64,000 bases of DNA from Pseudomonadota bacterium (lineage in GTDB: Bacteria; Pseudomonadota; Gammaproteobacteria; Steroidobacterales; JBCBZW01), in contig JBCBZW010000013.1 in the NCBI GenBank assembly GCA_039815145.1, positions 1 to 64,000 on the forward strand, given 5' to 3'. Made by a program: the position numbers and the translations under genes. This document shows, piece after piece, positions 53,887 to 63,830 of this stretch (position 1 is the first letter of the stretch; every line of letters starts with the position of its first letter). The notes under the pieces were generated by a model. That model had not been told where the DNA came from. It did not search any database and saw only the letters and a program-made list of their open reading frames with translations.

Positions 53887-54936
53887 GTGAGTAGCGCGTC
53901 TCAAGAAGAAGAACAGCATTCCGTACAGGAATTCGCCGAGCAGTACGTAGAGTCCCTGGTGCCCCGGGACGATCGCTACGACACGCGCCTCGGCGATGAT
54001 TTCTACGTGTGCACCTTCCCGAACGGGCTGAAAACCTGGCTGTTCGTGTACGAGGTGGAGGGCTACCGGCGCCGACGCACGCTCGGCACCTACCCGGAGA
54101 TGAGCCTCACGGACGCGCGGGAGGCCCTATTCTCCGCCCGCAAGCTGCAGCAGGCCGAAGACGACCTCATCGCCCGCGGCCTGACGGAGGCCGTCCTGCG
54201 CGGCGGCAGCGACGACGACGGGGAGCGCCGCGAGCGGGTCGCCGCGGCACCAACGACTCCCACCCAGCAGCCGTCCCTGGCGATTCGCGCAACGCGTACG
54301 CTCGCCACCGGCGCGGCCGGTGCGGCCCTCGCCATCGGCGGCATGTTCGCCTACGCCACGCTCACCACCCAGCACGCCCCGGCGCCGCCCGTGGCCAGTC
54401 GCCCGGCCGCGTCGGCGACCACCCCGGCAGTAGCCAGTGCGCAAACACCCGCGCCCACGGGCGATACGAGCGAGTCCGAGACACCGCCAGCAGAAAATTC
54501 CGCCGCCACGACGGAGACGCCCGCCGCGGCCGCGCCGCCGTCCGCCGAGCAGCTCGCCCTGGAAGCCGCGCTCATGGCCGTCTCACGCGAGATGCTGGCG
54601 AGCAACGTCGTCAACGGCGAGCCCGAAACCGAGCTGCCCGACACGATCGAGCTGCTCGGCAACGAGACCCGCCAGATCTACTACTTCACCGAAGTGCGCA
54701 ACATGATCGGCCGCCGCCTCACTCACCGCTGGCGTCACGAGCGCCGCGAGGTCGCCTCCTTCGCCCTCGCCGAGCCGAACGAATACGAGTACCCGCTGCA
54801 CTCGAGCATGCTCCTCAACACGGCGAGCGCCGGCGACTGGCGCATCGAGCTGCTCGATGACGCCGGCAACGTGCTCGATTACCACCTGTTCGAAGTGGTC
54901 GTGTCGGACGGCGCCGCCAGCAGCAGCGGACGGTGA
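53887..54936 (+). CDS. Fusion: phage-integrase Arm-type DNA-binding domain, membrane helix and DUF2914
   Basis: Residues 30-95 (DDFYVCTFPNGLKTWLFVYEVEGYRRRRTLGTYPEMSLTDAREALF) match the DUF4102/Arm-type N-terminal domain of tyrosine integrases. The protein then has a membrane helix (about 140-160; TGAAGAALAIGGMFAYA), a Pro/Ala/Thr linker, and a C-terminal DUF2914 domain (IYYFTEVRNMIGRRLTHRWRH, DWRIELLDDAGNVL). No recombinase catalytic domain is present. The topology places the Arm-like domain in the cytoplasm and DUF2914 in the periplasm. The next gene starts at its stop, so the pair is coupled. Confidence 0.8.
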   Translation: MSSASQEEEQHSVQEFAEQYVESLVPRDDRYDTRLGDDFYVCTFPNGLKTWLFVYEVEGYRRRRTLGTYPEMSLTDAREALFSARKLQQAEDDLIARGLTEAVLRGGSDDDGERRERVAAAPTTPTQQPSLAIRATRTLATGAAGAALAIGGMFAYATLTTQHAPAPPVASRPAASATTPAVASAQTPAPTGDTSESETPPAENSAATTETPAAAAPPSAEQLALEAALMAVSREMLASNVVNGEPETELPDTIELLGNETRQIYYFTEVRNMIGRRLTHRWRHERREVASFALAEPNEYEYPLHSSMLLNTASAGDWRIELLDDAGNVLDYHLFEVVVSDGAASSSGR

Positions 54937-55472
54937 GCGACTCGCCGCGGCGCGGCCCCCGCACCGCCTTCGAGGGCGGGATCATCTCCGTGGTCCTCGA
55001 AGACGTGCAGATGCCCGACGGGCAGATCATCCCCTTCGAAATCGTCCAGCACCCGGGCGGCGCGGGCGTGGTCGCCGTCGATGCACAACAGCGCGTGTGC
55101 CTCCTGCGCCACTACCGCCCCGTGGCAGACGCGTGGCTCTGGGAGATTCCCGCCGGCAAGCTGGATCACGGCGCCCCGGACCGCACGGCCCACATCGAAC
55201 TCGCCGAGGAGACCGGCCTCAGCGCCCGCCACTGGCAATCCCTGGGCACCATCTATAGCTCGCCGGGCATCTTCACCGAGCAGATCCACCTGTACCTTGC
55301 GCGCGATCTGGACCAGGGCGAGCGCCATCCCGAGCCCGGCGAGGTGATGGAGATCCACTGGCTCGCCCTCGACGATGCGGTGGAGCGCGCCCTGCGCGGC
55401 GAGATCAGCGACGCAAAGACGGTGATCGCCCTGCTGCGCGCCCACGCGAGGCTCCACGCCGAAGACGCCTAG
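54933..55472 (+). CDS. NUDIX hydrolase (ADP-ribose pyrophosphatase-like) with a divergent Nudix box
   Basis: The 179-residue protein matches NudF/ADPRase-type hydrolases: AGVVAVDAQQRVCLLRHYRP, the WEIPAGKL segment and SSPGIFTEQIHLYLA. The Nudix box reads AGKLDHGAPDRTAHIELAEETGL. Compared with the consensus it is one residue short, the first Glu is Ala and the Arg before Glu is Ile, but the metal-binding EE of AEETG is kept. Activity may be altered. GTG 54933 overlaps the stop of the fusion gene. Confidence 0.85.
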   Translation: MSDSPRRGPRTAFEGGIISVVLEDVQMPDGQIIPFEIVQHPGGAGVVAVDAQQRVCLLRHYRPVADAWLWEIPAGKLDHGAPDRTAHIELAEETGLSARHWQSLGTIYSSPGIFTEQIHLYLARDLDQGERHPEPGEVMEIHWLALDDAVERALRGEISDAKTVIALLRAHARLHAEDA

Positions 55473-55540
55473 GGCCCGTCCCGACCGACTGCTACACTCC
55501 CGGCCCCGCTAAAGCGCACTCAAGCAGGAGCCGCACGACG

Positions 55541-56140
55541 ATGGCACACATGAAGCCCCTCCCCGCCGACACCACCCCGGAGCTGGCCGACGAGTTCGAC
55601 CACTTCGTGACCATCCTCGGCTTCGTGCCGAACAGCCTGCTGACGATGCAGCGTCGCCCCGCCATCGTGAAGGGCTTCGGCGACCTGACCCGCGCCGTGA
55701 TGGATCCTTCGGGAACCGTCGATCCGGGCTTCAAGCGCCTCCTCGCCCACATGGCCTCCCACGCCGCTGGCTGCCAGTACTGTGAGGCGCACTCGCTGAT
55801 CGCCGCGGGCCTTAAGGGCATCCCCGACGAGAAGGTGGCCGCCGTGTGGGAGTACCGCACGAGCCCGCTCTTCTCCGAGGCCGAACGCGCGGCCCTCGAC
55901 TACGCCATGGCCGCAGGCGCCGTGCCGAACGGCGTGGACGAATCCGTGATGGAGCCCCTACGCAAACACTGGGACGACGACCAGATCGTCGAGATGCTCG
56001 CCGCCATCTGTCTTTACGGATTCCTTAACCGCTGGAACGACAGCATGGCGACGGATCTCGAAGACGGACCGAAGTCCCTCGGCGATCGCCTGCTCAAGGG
56101 CAAGACCCACTGGACCGGCGGCAAGCACGTCGCCGACTAA
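55541..56140 (+). CDS. Carboxymuconolactone decarboxylase (CMD/AhpD-like) family protein
   Basis: The 199-residue all-helical protein has the CMD motif HAAGCQYCEAHSL, with the two cysteines and downstream His that act as a redox/proton-relay centre in AhpD-type enzymes. It has a full peroxidase-like pattern and no signal peptide. It may protect against peroxides or act as a dehalogenase-like enzyme; the substrate is not known. It follows the Nudix gene by 68 bases and converges with the S9 gene. Confidence 0.85.
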   Translation: MAHMKPLPADTTPELADEFDHFVTILGFVPNSLLTMQRRPAIVKGFGDLTRAVMDPSGTVDPGFKRLLAHMASHAAGCQYCEAHSLIAAGLKGIPDEKVAAVWEYRTSPLFSEAERAALDYAMAAGAVPNGVDESVMEPLRKHWDDDQIVEMLAAICLYGFLNRWNDSMATDLEDGPKSLGDRLLKGKTHWTGGKHVAD

Positions 56141-56148
56141 GTCATCCC

Positions 56149-58134
<1,986 letters not shown>

Positions 58135-58206
58135 CACTGGCTCACCGGATGCACGTGGCGGAGGGAGGCTCATGCTACGAACGCTGCGATAAGGCAGCAA
58201 ACCCAC

Positions 58207-58584
58207 GCACTTAACTCAGCCGGCAGAACTTTACGTCGAGATTATTTACGCCATCGATGACGTATGACCGTTGCACCGCGGTGGCGTGGCCCCTTGCAGT
58301 CGGTTGTGGGCAACCGCCGAGCTGGCCTCACCATCACCCCCCGCCACCTCCAAATCGCTGAATATTTGGGAAAGTTTTACCTTATGAGAGACCGACTGCG
58401 CAGTCCGCATTCTCTCGTCGGCATTCTTTACAAGCCCTGACCGCCGACGGAGATAGGATCGCCCTATCATCTGACAAAGCAATTTATATCAGCGAGTTAT
58501 CGTATGTGGCACGGCTACTGCATTGATAGGCGCGACTCGACTGGTACAGCAGGAAGCTGAAGAGGTCGAGTTGGCTGCGCCGCC
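58207..58584. other. Intergenic region, no gene seen
   Basis: These bases lie between the leftward S9 gene and a small rightward ORF. They include AT-rich stretches (58360-58400, 58470-58510) that could hold a promoter. A frame at 58246-58482 (minus) has no conserved feature or binding site. An 18-codon frame begins at 58504 but shows nothing recognisable. Confidence 0.4.
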
Positions 58585-58704
58585 ATGGAAGAACGGGTGA
58601 GACAGTCAGCGGATCGACGAAGACCAACAAGAAGATGTCGCGCCGCTCGCAATAATAAAAAGAGTTTCAAGAACAACAAGAACGACAATAAGAAGAATGA
58701 CTGA
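58585..58704 (+). CDS. Candidate 39-residue highly basic small protein
   Basis: The frame runs from ATG 58585 to TGA 58702-58704 and encodes 39 residues, 15 of them Lys or Arg. The N-terminal half is Arg-rich (DRRRPTRRCRAAR), the C-terminal half Asn/Lys-rich (KKSFKNNKNDNKKND). The stop is followed at once by a strong terminator, so a short transcript from this strand is well supported. No ribosome binding site is clear, and it could instead be a small RNA. No known family was recognised. Confidence 0.4.
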   Translation: MEERVRQSADRRRPTRRCRAARNNKKSFKNNKNDNKKND

Positions 58705-58705
58705 A

Positions 58706-58732
58706 CCCCGCTCCGGCGGGGTTTTTCTTTTT
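58706..58732 (+). terminator. Strong intrinsic terminator
   Basis: CCCCGC (58706-58711) and GCGGGG (58716-58721) enclose a TCCG loop and are followed by TTTTTCTTTTT. On the plus strand this is a canonical rho-independent terminator, placed one base after the stop of the 39-residue frame and before convergent gshA. Confidence 0.9.
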
Positions 58733-58760
58733 CGGCGTTCGGAAAGTTGCGGCCGCCGGA

Positions 58761-60356
58761 TCAGCGGCGACGGGTCTGGCGGTAGTAGTTGTGCAGGTAC
58801 TGCTCGAAGGAGAGCTGGTCCGTCGCCTCGATCTCCCGCTGGCGCTTGTGCGATCGACGCACCTCATGCTCGAGCACGGCCAGCATGGCCGGCGCCAGCA
58901 CACCGCGCCCGCGCAGGGCCTCGCGATGCCAGGCGGAGAGGCGTAGGGCCGACTCGATGAAGCTCTCCTGGCGCGTGGTCATCTCATCCAGCAGGCGCGC
59001 CGAGGGGGTGAGCGAGGGCTCGATCACCGCGCAACGCTGACGCCCCAAGGCTTGGCGCACGTCCGCCCCCGCGCCGGCGAAGACCTCTTCACACAGGCCC
59101 AACATGCCGTCGACCAGGCGCAAGGCCTCATCCCGTAGCGGAACCTCGCCGCCATCGGCCGTGTGCAGCTTCAGGCCCGGCTCGCGGCCCCGCCGCGCGA
59201 CGAGGCGCGTGTTGCTATCGATTCCCTTCGCTTCCTGCTCGGTGATCGGCGGACTGTCCGCGGTGAGGCAGTAGAGCATGAACGCTTCGAGCACCAGGAG
59301 CTGCTCCTCGCTCACGCCCGACGGCGCGAAGGGATCGACGTCCAGGGCTCGAAGTTCCACATACTCGACCCCGCCCCGACGCAGGGCCTGCATGGGTGAC
59401 TCACCTGACTGCGCCACGCGCTTGGGCCGCACCAGGCTGTAGTACTCGTTTTCGATCTGCAGCAGGTTGGCGTTGAGTTGGCGGTACTCGCCGTCCACCC
59501 GCACGCCGATCTCCTCGTACGCCGGCCAGGGCGTGGTGATGGCGTGGGTGAGGCCGTCGATGTACTCATCGAGGGAGTTCGCCGACACCTGCACGCTCGC
59601 CTGCGCCTTGTTGCTGTAGCCCAGATCGCTCATGCGCAGGGAGGTGGCGTAGGGCAGGAACGCGGTGTACTCGTCGAGGCGTTCGAGCCCCAGACGCTTC
59701 AGCGCATCGGCCCGGGCACCGAAGAAGGTGCGGCACACCGCCGGCGAGGCGCCGTAGAGATAGAGCATCAGCCAGCCGTAGCGACGGAGGTTGCGCACCA
59801 TGCCGAACAAGGACGCCGAGATCTGGCGCTGGCGCTCGCTCAGGTTCCCCTCGCCGAACCAGGCGCTCCACACGGCCGGCGGCGGCGAGTAGTTGAAGTG
59901 CACGCCCGCAATCGCCTGCATCGTGCGGCCGTAGCGGTAACCAAGCCCCACGCGGTAGATGCGCTTCATCATCCCCACGTTGGACGTGCCGTAGTGGGCG
60001 ATGGGCACATCCGCATCGCCATTCACCACACAGGGCATGCTGCTCGACCATAGCTGCTCGCCCGCATCGAGGTGGCCGTCCACGAACTGGTGGATGTCCG
60101 TCAGGAACTCGAAGGTGGGGCCGGCGCCACGGCAGGGCGGCGTGATCAGCTCCAGCAACGCTTCCGAATAGTCGGTGGTGACGAAGGGATTGGTGAGCGC
60201 GGCCCCGAGGGCCTCGGGGTGCACCGACTTGGCGATGCGCCCCTCCGGATCCACCCGCAGACACTCTCGCTCCACGCCCATGGTGGGCGTGCGCAGGGCG
60301 CTATCGCCGGCGTGCGACCTCAGACGGTCGAGGCGATCCTGGTAGTCGAGTTGCAA
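58761..60356 (-). CDS. gshA: Glutamate-cysteine ligase
   Basis: The 531-residue enzyme catalyses the first step of glutathione synthesis, joining glutamate and cysteine with ATP. It matches the gammaproteobacterial class 1 family: GVERECLRVDPEG, TDYSEALLELITP, MQAIAGVHFNYS, YVELRALDVDPF and PSARLLDEM. The length is close to the E. coli protein (518 residues). It is transcribed alone; gshB is not in the window. Confidence 0.96.
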   Translation of the reverse strand: MQLDYQDRLDRLRSHAGDSALRTPTMGVERECLRVDPEGRIAKSVHPEALGAALTNPFVTTDYSEALLELITPPCRGAGPTFEFLTDIHQFVDGHLDAGEQLWSSSMPCVVNGDADVPIAHYGTSNVGMMKRIYRVGLGYRYGRTMQAIAGVHFNYSPPPAVWSAWFGEGNLSERQRQISASLFGMVRNLRRYGWLMLYLYGASPAVCRTFFGARADALKRLGLERLDEYTAFLPYATSLRMSDLGYSNKAQASVQVSANSLDEYIDGLTHAITTPWPAYEEIGVRVDGEYRQLNANLLQIENEYYSLVRPKRVAQSGESPMQALRRGGVEYVELRALDVDPFAPSGVSEEQLLVLEAFMLYCLTADSPPITEQEAKGIDSNTRLVARRGREPGLKLHTADGGEVPLRDEALRLVDGMLGLCEEVFAGAGADVRQALGRQRCAVIEPSLTPSARLLDEMTTRQESFIESALRLSAWHREALRGRGVLAPAMLAVLEHEVRRSHKRQREIEATDQLSFEQYLHNYYRQTRRR

Positions 60357-60482
60357 GGGCGTTCTCGGGCGCTAGGGCCGCAGCTGCAGCCGGTGGGCGG
60401 TCAGGGCGCAATATCGCGTATGCCCTGGCAGGGCGCAAGGGTGGGCCGGCACGGCGCCAGACCACTGCTGCACAAACGCAAA

Positions 60483-60514
60483 GGGCCATCCGTGGCGTTA
60501 TCCACGGACGGCCC
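60483..60514 (-). terminator. Hairpin downstream of the 60564-61418 gene
   Basis: GGGCCATCCGTGG (60483-60495) and CCACGGACGGCCC (60502-60514) form a 13-base stem with one mismatch. On the minus strand TTTGCGTTTG follows, a U-rich tail. This fits a rho-independent terminator for the leftward gene, ahead of gshA. Confidence 0.7.
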
Positions 60515-60531
60515 CATCGGTTGCTTCGGGT

Positions 60532-60558
60532 GCCCTCGAACCGCGTGCGGTCGAGGGC
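60532..60558. terminator. Second hairpin beyond the 60564 stop
   Basis: GCCCTCGA (60532-60539) and TCGAGGGC (60551-60558) extend into CCGC/GCGG, making a long stem with one bulge and a two-base loop. It starts six bases after the stop codon and precedes the 60483-60514 hairpin; together they look like a tandem terminator. Confidence 0.5.
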
Positions 60559-60563
60559 TTGGC

Positions 60564-61418
60564 TCAGCGCCACCAACGATGGCGCTGGTCGTCGTAGCGA
60601 CGGCTCGGCGGGTAGGGGGCGAAGCCACCGGGCGTGGTGTCGTAGCGACGGTCCCAGAGCCGGTTGCGATCGCTCCTGCCGTAGCGGCTGCAGCGCATGA
60701 TGCCCATCTCGCAAAGGGTCTCGCGCCACTCGTAGCGCACCAGCATCACGGCGGACGGCGAGCGCTGCGCGTCGAAGGCCACCTGGCGTGAGGGCGAGTA
60801 GCGCTCATCGCCGAAGCCCGTGCCGGCCTTACCCTGCGGCTGGGCGTTCTGCTTGCCCGCGCCCGGTGCGCGCTTACCGTCGGCGTAGAGGTCAGGCCCG
60901 TCCCGGTAACGCGGCGTGGCGTCACGGTAAACGGCGGCGCTGATCAAGCCCATGGACGAGTAGTCGTCGAAGGCCGCCGCGTAGGAGTGCTGCTCGCGGG
61001 TGAAGTAGAACTCGTTCACCCGATCGCGACCCGTGCGCCAGCCTTCGTAGACGGCGCTCTGGTAGGGCTCCAGCACGTACATCGCTTCACGACGCGACAG
61101 GTTAGAGCGCTTGCCGCTGATGATGTTGCGACCGTCCACCGCGAGCACCACGCCCACGCGTCGGCCCGTACGGTTGCGCACGCGCAAGGCGTAGGGCTCA
61201 CCGGGCTTGGCTTCCAACCAGGCGCGCAGGGCGTCGTCACCACCACCGCGGCGGTTGGTGCTCGCGTAGCGCGGCTCCTCCACGTGGTAGAGCGTATGGA
61301 CGTAGCCCTCGGGGCTGACCACGTCGATGTCGACGTCGCCGCTGAAGGCCGCCGCCTCGAGGGCGGGGATGGACGCGGCCAGCCAGGCGGCTACCGCAGT
61401 ACTTAGGAAGCGTTTCAC
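60564..61418 (-). CDS. Secreted hypothetical protein, Arg/Tyr-rich
   Basis: The 284-residue product has a signal peptide (to about residue 23, EAAAF). The mature part has a beta-rich region (ALRVRNRTGRRVGVVLAVDGRNIISGKR, AMYVLEPYQSAVYEGWRTG) and a C-terminal Arg/Asp/Tyr-rich low-complexity tail ending HRWWR. No family was recognised; the conserved-looking GVVLAVDGRNIISG segment suggests a domain of unknown function. A tandem hairpin terminator follows. Confidence 0.7.
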   Translation of the reverse strand: MKRFLSTAVAAWLAASIPALEAAAFSGDVDIDVVSPEGYVHTLYHVEEPRYASTNRRGGGDDALRAWLEAKPGEPYALRVRNRTGRRVGVVLAVDGRNIISGKRSNLSRREAMYVLEPYQSAVYEGWRTGRDRVNEFYFTREQHSYAAAFDDYSSMGLISAAVYRDATPRYRDGPDLYADGKRAPGAGKQNAQPQGKAGTGFGDERYSPSRQVAFDAQRSPSAVMLVRYEWRETLCEMGIMRCSRYGRSDRNRLWDRRYDTTPGGFAPYPPSRRYDDQRHRWWR

Positions 61419-61602
61419 TGTGCTCTCCCGCTGGTCGAATCGTTCGATACTCGGGAGTCAGTGTGGCAAGAGGCGGCTTAATCGAAGCTGAACTGAAAGC
61501 GGCTGGGCTAAGCCTGTGACTTCGGCCGCCCCGGCGCGCGGCTAGGCCTCTAGGGAAGGCCTGCCGCGGCGATCGGGGGGGATCTTGGTATTGGGGAGGG
61601 AG

Positions 61603-61842
61603 CTAGCTCACGCGGTCGAGATCGTCGATCTCCCGGCGCAGGTCATAACGCTTGTCGGTGACGATGGCCTCCAGCACACGCACGCGCTCTTCGAGCCTCT
61701 CCAGGCGATCGAGCTTCTCCATGAGGTCTCGATCTTCCACGTCGCGCGCGCCGCGCATCTGCTTGGTCTTGAAATACTCGGTGACCATGCCGGTGATGCA
61801 GCCGATCGCCACCACCCAGACCACCATGTGGAATACGCTCAT
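61603..61842 (-). CDS. PspB-like small membrane protein
   Basis: The 79-residue product has an N-terminal membrane helix (MVVWVVAIGCITGMVTEYF) and a coiled coil that ends RLEERVRVLEAIVTDKRYDLRREIDDL. This mirrors PspB, whose tail ends ...RINTLESILDDEVPDWRKR two genes up. It is probably a duplicate PspB-type envelope stress protein, last in the psp operon. ATG overlaps the stop of the 38-residue gene as ATGA, so it is translationally coupled. Confidence 0.72.
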   Translation of the reverse strand: MSVFHMVVWVVAIGCITGMVTEYFKTKQMRGARDVEDRDLMEKLDRLERLEERVRVLEAIVTDKRYDLRREIDDLDRVS

Positions 61843-61955
61843 CTATCAACTTCCTCCCCTGCTGCTCGCCTTAACTGCTCTTCACGCCAGTAACGGTACT
61901 TCATCGTATTGTAGAGTGCGGCACACCCACACAATACGGCCATAACGGCGATCAT
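61839..61955 (-). CDS. 38-residue small membrane protein in the psp operon
   Basis: The frame starts at ATG 61955 after GAGGAGAC and ends at TGA 61839-61841, overlapping the next ATG by four bases. It encodes a short hydrophobic segment with cysteines (MIAVMAVLCGCAALY) and a basic helical tail (MKYRYWREEQLRRAAG). The ribosome binding site and the overlap support it as a real gene. I do not recognise it; it may be a helper of the psp membrane complex. Confidence 0.6.
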   Translation of the reverse strand: MIAVMAVLCGCAALYNTMKYRYWREEQLRRAAGEEVDR

Positions 61956-62010
61956 CTTGTCTCCTCGGGGTCTCCCCCTGCTTACTTAGCACCTCCAATA
62001 GGCGCTACTT

Positions 62011-62511
62011 CTATCGTTCTAATTCTCTGAACTCGCGATCCACACCGTAGCGAGAGGACGTCACGTAGCGTTCTAAGCGCTGGGTGCGTGCCTCCATCTC
62101 GCGGAACTTGTGTCGTACCTGCGAAAGGGTCGCGATCGGCGACTTGCGTACGGAGTGCCAAAAGGCCTCCTCATCTTCATCGCGGTACAAGGGCTCCTCC
62201 GGCGTCGTCGGCAGCATGATCGACATGGCGATGTAGGCCAGGACCACCCAGGGCATCAGCACGAAGGCTGCGATCACCGTGACGATGCGCGTGCCCGTCA
62301 GGGAGAACCCGAAGTGGTCGGCGATGCCGGCGCACACGCCAGCCAACACGCCCCGACGACGGTTGCGATACAAGCGGCGAGGATCTGGCTCATCGCCGTA
62401 GTCACGACGCTCGTCTCGCCCCGGCCCCCCACCCCCGTGCCGACGCTCTTCGCGCGCCGCCCGGAAGCGTGACCGTTCGTGGTGATGACGATGTCTTCGG
62501 CTCGAACCCAT
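62011..62511 (-). CDS. Second PspC-domain protein
   Basis: The 166-residue protein has a His/Arg-rich N terminus (RRHRHHHERSRF), a PspC domain (RRGVLAGVCAGIADHFGFS) with a membrane helix and a C-terminal coiled region (SQVRHKFREMEARTQRLERYVTSSRYGVDREFREL). The YVTS...FRxL tail is that of full PspC proteins. ATG 62511 is chosen, five bases after the pspC stop, over an in-frame start at 62556. It may be the full-length, membrane-signalling PspC, with the gene at 62516 a short version. Confidence 0.78.
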   Translation of the reverse strand: MGSSRRHRHHHERSRFRAAREERRHGGGGPGRDERRDYGDEPDPRRLYRNRRRGVLAGVCAGIADHFGFSLTGTRIVTVIAAFVLMPWVVLAYIAMSIMLPTTPEEPLYRDEDEEAFWHSVRKSPIATLSQVRHKFREMEARTQRLERYVTSSRYGVDREFRELER

Positions 62512-62515
62512 TTCC

Positions 62516-62788
62516 TTACCTCCAGCTCTCTTCTTCGCCGTCGCGCCAGAACTCACGCTCCGAGCGACGCCCCGTGTACTCCAACGGCCTGTCCTGCAGC
62601 AGTATCCCAGCGGTGAGATACACCAGCGCCAGCGGCCAGAAGGGCGCGATCACCACCGCCAGCACCACCAGGATGCGGATGGCGAGGGGGCGCACGGCAA
62701 AGTGATTAGCCAAGCCCGCGCACACCCCGAACAGCACGCCGTTCTCACGATCTCGGTAGATCCGCCCTGACCCGCGTCCGTACCTCAC
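62516..62788 (-). CDS. pspC: PspC domain protein
   Basis: The 90-residue protein is a minimal PspC domain: RIYRDRENGVLFGVCAGLANHFAVRPLAIRIL, followed by two hydrophobic segments. It lacks the C-terminal coil found in full-length PspC. ATG 62788 overlaps pspB by four bases. In the phage shock system PspB and PspC sense envelope damage and free PspF from PspA. Confidence 0.83.
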   Translation of the reverse strand: MRYGRGSGRIYRDRENGVLFGVCAGLANHFAVRPLAIRILVVLAVVIAPFWPLALVYLTAGILLQDRPLEYTGRRSEREFWRDGEEESWR

Positions 62789-63000
62789 GCCCGCTTCCTC
62801 CAGTCCGGCACTTCATCGTCGAGGATCGATTCCAGCGTGTTGATGCGACTCTCCATCCGCTGGGCGTCCTGCCACAGATCCTCGAGCATGCGCTCGTCTT
62901 CCTTCGACAGCCCCTTCAGCTCACGCCAGCGCGTGGTGTAGTGCAGGAACAGAAAGATCGGTAGCACGACCACGCATAGCAGTATTCCGATCACTTCCAT
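62785..63000 (-). CDS. pspB: Phage shock protein B
   Basis: The 71-residue protein has an N-terminal membrane helix (GILLCVVVLPIFLFLHYTT) and the coil with RINTLESILDDEVPDWRKR, which is the PspB signature (the E. coli end is nearly the same). It lies 13 bases after pspA and overlaps pspC. It is part of the sensing complex for envelope stress. Confidence 0.92.
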   Translation of the reverse strand: MEVIGILLCVVVLPIFLFLHYTTRWRELKGLSKEDERMLEDLWQDAQRMESRINTLESILDDEVPDWRKRA

Positions 63001-63013
63001 CTCACTTCCTCAC

Positions 63014-63697
63014 TTATGAATGCGACTGACTGGACTGCTTGCTCGCCATGTCCCGCTTCAGATCGTTGAGCTGCTCATCGATCTTGGTGTCGCCCTCGAG
63101 CTCGGTGAACTCCCGGCGCAAGTCCTTACCACGGCCGAGGTCGTAGGCTTCGACACGTCCTTCCATGGTCTCCATGCGGCGTTCGAACTGCTCGAAGCGC
63201 ACCAGCGCGTCGTCGATCTTGTTGTCGTGGATCTGCTTGCGCACCTCCAGACGGTTGGTCGCCGTCTTGTGGCGAACGATCAACGCCTTCTGGCGAGCCT
63301 TGGCGTCGGCCAGCTTGTCTTCCAGACGACCGATGTCGTCGTTCAGCTGCTCCAGACCCTCGGTGACCGAGTCGAACTGGTTCTGCAGACCGTCGCGCAT
63401 CTCGCTGACCCGGGCCTTCTCCGCCAGGGCGGCCTTGGCCAGATCGTCGCGACCCTTGGACACGGCGAGCTCCGCCTTACGGTGCCACTCGTCCACATCC
63501 TTGGAGATGGCTTCCAGCTTGCGGGTGAGCTCCTTCTTGTCGGCGATGGCGCGAGCCGCGGCGGAACGCACTTCCACCAGCGTGTCTTCCATCTCCTGAA
63601 TCATCAGGCGTACCAGCTTCTCCGGATCCTCGGCCTTCTCCAGCAGGGAGTTGAGGTTCGAGTTCACGATGTCACTGAAGCGCGAGAAAATACCCAT
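63014..63697 (-). CDS. pspA: Phage shock protein A
   Basis: The 227-residue coiled-coil protein begins MGIFSRFSDIVNSNLNSLLEKAEDPEKL, the conserved PspA/IM30 opening with its membrane-binding amphipathic helix, followed by long heptad repeats. PspA binds and inhibits PspF and stabilises damaged membranes. GGAGG seven bases before ATG 63697 fixes the start; the frame extends upstream through the promoter. A sigma-54 promoter lies at 63740-63756. Confidence 0.96.
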   Translation of the reverse strand: MGIFSRFSDIVNSNLNSLLEKAEDPEKLVRLMIQEMEDTLVEVRSAAARAIADKKELTRKLEAISKDVDEWHRKAELAVSKGRDDLAKAALAEKARVSEMRDGLQNQFDSVTEGLEQLNDDIGRLEDKLADAKARQKALIVRHKTATNRLEVRKQIHDNKIDDALVRFEQFERRMETMEGRVEAYDLGRGKDLRREFTELEGDTKIDEQLNDLKRDMASKQSSQSHS

Positions 63698-63739
63698 CGA
63701 ACTTCCTCCAGGTGAGTGTGTTTCTCTCGGGAGATGTAT

Positions 63740-63756
63740 AGCGAGTTCCGTGCCAA
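63740..63756 (-). promoter_or_regulatory. Sigma-54 promoter of the psp operon
   Basis: On the minus strand TTGGCACGGAACTCGCT carries the GG and GC dinucleotides with exactly ten bases between, matching TGGCAC-N5-TTGC except for one base. It is 43 bases before the pspA start, the expected place, and supports PspF-driven transcription by RpoN-containing polymerase. Confidence 0.82.
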
Positions 63757-63830
63757 ACTCAGGCTTCGGGATTTTTATCAATGAAAACAGATAGATAGGG
63801 AGCCACGAAGAACAGAGCCGCTCAATGTTA

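Noticed and set aside
53641-53919. 92-codon minus frame before the DUF2914 fusion gene
   Set aside because: It has an Arg-rich shadow composition, no ribosome binding site, and overlaps the fusion start.
58246-58482. 78-codon minus frame upstream of the S9 gene
   Set aside because: It has no ribosome binding site or recognisable feature, and probably lies over the promoter region.
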